From assembly GCA_937863215.1 (NCBI GenBank), contig CALMFQ010000510.1:1-7585 (forward strand): DNA of 7,585 nt. Reading direction: 5' to 3'. This document shows, one piece after another, positions 5,662 to 7,585 of the stretch. Within the stretch, counting starts at the first letter, position 1. Every line of letters begins with the position of its first letter. A model generated the notes under the pieces. It did not search any database, had not been told where the DNA came from, and saw only the letters and a list, made by a program, of their open reading frames with translations. The DNA comes from an uncultured Pseudomonadota bacterium (GTDB taxonomy: Bacteria; Pseudomonadota; Gammaproteobacteria; Burkholderiales; SCOH01). Made by a program: the position numbers and the translations under genes.

Positions 5662-6264
5662 CTAGCCCAGCCCCGCATCCCGCAGCTTCAGCAACGCCCG
5701 CGCGCGATTCTGCACGCCGAGTTTTTCCATGATGCTGGAGACGTAATTGCGCACGGTGCCGGCGCTCAGGTTCAGCGCGCTGGCGATTTCCTTGTTGTGC
5801 TTGCCGGCACACAGCTCGCGGATGACTTCCAGTTCGCGCGGGGTAAAGGCGTCGAGCAGATTGCTGCCGCTTTGCGCCGGCAGCGGAATGGTCGCACCGC
5901 CGGCCACCTTGCGCAGCACTGCGGCAAAGCTGTCCAGCTCGGCGTCTTTCAACAGACAGGCATTGGCGCCCAGCTGCACGCCCTGGGTCAGCGCCAGTGG
6001 CTCGTCAAACGTGGTCATCAGTACCACCGGCCGGTTCCAGCCCCGCTGGCGCAATTGTGCCAGCGTTCCCAGCCCGTCCAGCTCCGGCATGCGGATATCC
6101 ATCAGCAGCAGATCGGGCTGCTGTTGTGTCTGTGCCAGCCAGGCCAGGCATTGTTTGCCATCGGCCAGCTGCTCGATGACCTCGAAATCGTCGCAGGTAC
6201 TCAATAGCGCAGCGATGCCCTGGCGCACGATAGCTTGGTCGTCGACCAGCAGAATGCGAATCAT
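5662..6264 (-). CDS. NarL/DesR-like response regulator (REC-LuxR HTH)
   Basis: A 200-residue two-component response regulator. The receiver domain (about 1-120) has the acidic pair D8/D9, the phosphoacceptor D56 in LLLMDIRMPELDG, the conserved threonine in LMTTFDE (84-85) and K106. The LuxR-type helix-turn-helix (about 138-200) reads FTPRELEVIRELCAGKHNKE and then TVRNYVSSIMEKLGVQNRA. The TTFDE sequence and short linker resemble the DesR branch, whose partners are DesK-type membrane kinases; none is beside the gene here. I chose the ATG at 6264, which gives the standard MIRILLVDDQ start with GGGA six bases upstream. A 28-codon upstream extension in the same frame has no family likeness. It is divergent from the exported hydrolase gene and convergent with the LysR gene. 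A weak hairpin, GCGCT-aaaga-AGCGC (5650-5636), lies 11 bases past the stop. Confidence 0.94.
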   Translation of the reverse strand: MIRILLVDDQAIVRQGIAALLSTCDDFEVIEQLADGKQCLAWLAQTQQQPDLLLMDIRMPELDGLGTLAQLRQRGWNRPVVLMTTFDEPLALTQGVQLGANACLLKDAELDSFAAVLRKVAGGATIPLPAQSGSNLLDAFTPRELEVIRELCAGKHNKEIASALNLSAGTVRNYVSSIMEKLGVQNRARALLKLRDAGLG

Positions 6265-6451
6265 GGATGTTCCCGGTTGGATGGCAGAAATCGAGCGCAG
6301 CGGCAGGGCCGATGCAGTCGCGCACCAGTTTGCCCTCGGCATCGGCAAATGTCATCTGACAAGTGGCACGCCTGCTGCGGGTACTTAACGCTGGTAATGC
6401 ATATGTCATTGTGTGAAAATGGAGCAAATATTCAAAACGATGGGGCGACAG
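6265..6451. promoter_or_regulatory. divergent intergenic region of the response-regulator and hydrolase genes
   Basis: The region contains the dyad TTTGCC-N9-GGCAAA (6329-6349), well placed for a regulator acting on either gene. An AT-rich stretch (about 6399-6445) lies just ahead of the hydrolase. I could not find a convincing -35/-10 pair on either strand. Three alternative hydrolase starts (GTG 6413, ATG 6419, ATG 6440) lie inside it, so the true 5' boundary is uncertain. Confidence 0.3.
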
Positions 6452-7432
6452 ATGCAAGTGTTTAAGCTGACTAATTATTTCGCGCTTGCGCTGGGGACAT
6501 GGTTGCTGGCGCAGCCGGTTGCTGCCAGTACCGCCGAGCCGGCTGGCGCCGCGGTATCGTTCGCCGCGCTGCAGGCGGCCGGCAGCGGCAATCCGGCGCC
6601 GGTCGAGGCGCTCAATGCCGAAGACGGCACCCGGCTGGCCTATCGCAGCTATGCGCCGCGCAAGCCGCAGGCGGTGCTGGTGTTCTTCCATGGCGACGGC
6701 GCCCACAGCGGTGCCGGCTATGCGCATCTGGCGCGGGCGCTGAGCGAGCGCTACGCGATTGCGGTGATCACCCCCGATCTGCGCGGCCATGGCGAATCGG
6801 ACGGCAGCCGCGGCGATGCGCCGAAGCCGGCGGCGGTATGGGACGACATCAGCAGCATGGTTGCGCTGGCGCAGGAGCGTTTCCCCGATCTGCCGGTGTT
6901 TCTCGGCGGGCATTCGTCCGGGGCCGGGCTGGTGCTGAATTATCTGGCTTATCCGCGCCACGATGCGATCGATGGTGTGGTGATGCTGGCGCCGGAGCTG
7001 GGGCCATTCGCCGACACGCACCGCGCCGGCAGCCGGCCGTTCGCAAAAACCCAGAATTCGCGTCTGCTGGTAAACGCGCTGACCGGCGGCAAGGCTTTCG
7101 GCAGTGCCCCGGCAGTGACTTTCGATTACCCGCTGGAGGCGCTGCTCAAGGACCAGAAGCTGCTGACCGGCTACACCGTCAACATGGCCAACGCCGTCAT
7201 GCCGCGCAAGCCGGCAGAAATGCTGGCCGAGGTGAAAGTGCCGCTGGCGATGTGGGTGGGGGCTGAGGACGAGATCATCGATCCGCTCAAGCTGGCGACC
7301 TTGCTGTATGTGCCGGGGCGCGACCGGGTGGCGGAGGCGGTCAACGGCGCCACACACCAGTCGCTGCTGCTGCGCGCCGCCGACTCGGTCGGCCCGTGGC
7401 TGCAGCAGCAGGCCACTGCGGTGGTGCATTGA
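6452..7432 (+). CDS. exported alpha/beta hydrolase, serine aminopeptidase / monoacylglycerol-lipase type
   Basis: A 326-residue serine hydrolase of the Hydrolase_4 (S33-like) group. A signal peptide is visible: MQVFK, a hydrophobic core at about 8-24 and probable cleavage near AAS-TAE, so it likely acts in the periplasm or outside the cell. Motifs: oxyanion-hole HGDG (80-83), DLRGHGESDG (109-118), nucleophile elbow GHSSG with S155, probable acid D273 in GAEDEIIDP, and catalytic H302 in GATHQ. The lid region at about 185-245 is variable, and the substrate (lipid ester, lysophospholipid or other) cannot be named. The ATG at 6452 is preferred because GGGG sits about 8 bases upstream and it gives a compact signal peptide. 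GTG 6413, ATG 6419 and ATG 6440 are in frame and would lengthen the n-region. It is divergent from the response regulator, which may control it. Confidence 0.9.
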   Translation: MQVFKLTNYFALALGTWLLAQPVAASTAEPAGAAVSFAALQAAGSGNPAPVEALNAEDGTRLAYRSYAPRKPQAVLVFFHGDGAHSGAGYAHLARALSERYAIAVITPDLRGHGESDGSRGDAPKPAAVWDDISSMVALAQERFPDLPVFLGGHSSGAGLVLNYLAYPRHDAIDGVVMLAPELGPFADTHRAGSRPFAKTQNSRLLVNALTGGKAFGSAPAVTFDYPLEALLKDQKLLTGYTVNMANAVMPRKPAEMLAEVKVPLAMWVGAEDEIIDPLKLATLLYVPGRDRVAEAVNGATHQSLLLRAADSVGPWLQQQATAVVH

Positions 7433-7438
7433 GCACAA

Positions 7439-7585
7439 TCAGACGGGCTTCTGCGCCGATTTCGGGCGGAATGCGTTGACCACGGCCGGGTCGGTTTCGA
7501 TGTACGGCCCGCCGATCAGGTCGATGCAATATGGCACGGCGGCAAAGATGCCGGGAACCAGCGTTTTGCCGTCGGCGTCTTTCAG
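7439..7585 (-). CDS. mogA: molybdopterin adenylyltransferase, C-terminal fragment (window edge)
   Basis: The last 48 codons and TGA stop of a gene that continues beyond the window. The residues include GIFAAVPYCIDLIGGPYIET and then NAFRPKSAQKPV. This closely follows the C terminus of E. coli Mog as remembered (VPYCIQLLEGPYVET, AAFRPKSARRD). MogA adenylylates molybdopterin in the cytoplasm, priming it for molybdenum insertion by MoeA. The fragment carries no active-site motif; identity rests on this characteristic tail. The stop faces the hydrolase stop across only 6 bases (7433-7438) with no terminator between, so the two transcripts must overlap. Confidence 0.88.
   Translation of the reverse strand: MKDADGKTLVPGIFAAVPYCIDLIGGPYIETDPAVVNAFRPKSAQKPV

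Noticed and set aside
5430..5678. 82-codon minus-strand frame through the inverted-repeat element, with a MerR-like MKIGEL start inside
   Set aside because: Only a handful of residues resemble MerR. The rest is low-information and follows the hairpins of the repeat, and the frame overlaps the end of the response-regulator gene.
6265..6348. 28-codon N-terminal extension of the response regulator
   Set aside because: Receiver domains of this family begin at MIRILLVDDQ, and the extension resembles no domain.
6005..7438. 477-codon minus-strand open frame across the hydrolase and response-regulator genes
   Set aside because: It is antisense to the hydrolase and out of frame with the response regulator, both of which carry intact catalytic or signalling motifs.

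Overview
The window is high-GC, densely coded bacterial chromosome. It carries seven complete protein genes and the 3' end of an eighth. Codon use, the short gaps and the gene families (a cNMP/CBS/DUF294 signalling protein coupled to a DEDDh exonuclease, LysR, NarL, MogA) suggest a betaproteobacterium, possibly of the Neisseriales/Chromobacterium type. That placement is an inference from composition and protein style, not a computed one. No rRNA, tRNA, CRISPR array or transposase gene was seen.

Layout. (1) 36-2617, minus strand: a two-gene unit. A 624-residue protein with cyclic-nucleotide-binding, paired CBS and DUF294 nucleotidyltransferase-like domains overlaps by 4 bases (ATGA) a DnaQ/RNase T-like 3'-5' exonuclease. 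A promoter-like sequence with a dyad in its spacer lies just upstream. (2) 2768-4219, minus strand: an unrecognised inner-membrane protein with two transmembrane helices and a soluble C-terminal domain, preceded by a small exported DUF2314 protein. (3) 4376-5266, plus strand: a LysR-type regulator divergent from the DUF2314 gene, with a repeat-bearing shared promoter region. (4) 5267-5661: a gene-poor gap between the convergent LysR and response-regulator genes. It holds a strong minus-strand intrinsic terminator, a Crp/Fnr-like dyad in front of a possible minus-strand promoter (together a candidate small RNA), and an approximately 190-base element bounded by inverted repeats that looks like a MITE or another dispersed repeat. 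(5) 5662-6264, minus strand: a NarL/DesR-like response regulator with no sensor kinase beside it. It is divergent from (6) 6452-7432, plus strand, an exported alpha/beta hydrolase of the serine aminopeptidase/monoacylglycerol-lipase type. (7) 7439-7585, minus strand: the C-terminal end of molybdopterin adenylyltransferase (MogA), convergent with the hydrolase at a 6-base gap.

How the genes may work together. The clearest functional unit is the translationally coupled signalling protein and exonuclease. This pairing recurs in proteobacteria, often next to an acetate-type sodium symporter, but that partner is not in this window. The LysR/DUF2314 and response-regulator/hydrolase pairs are both divergent, an arrangement in which the regulator often controls its neighbour; this is inference. 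The least explained part is the 5287-5640 gap, where a putative Crp/Fnr-controlled small RNA sits next to a structured inverted-repeat element.
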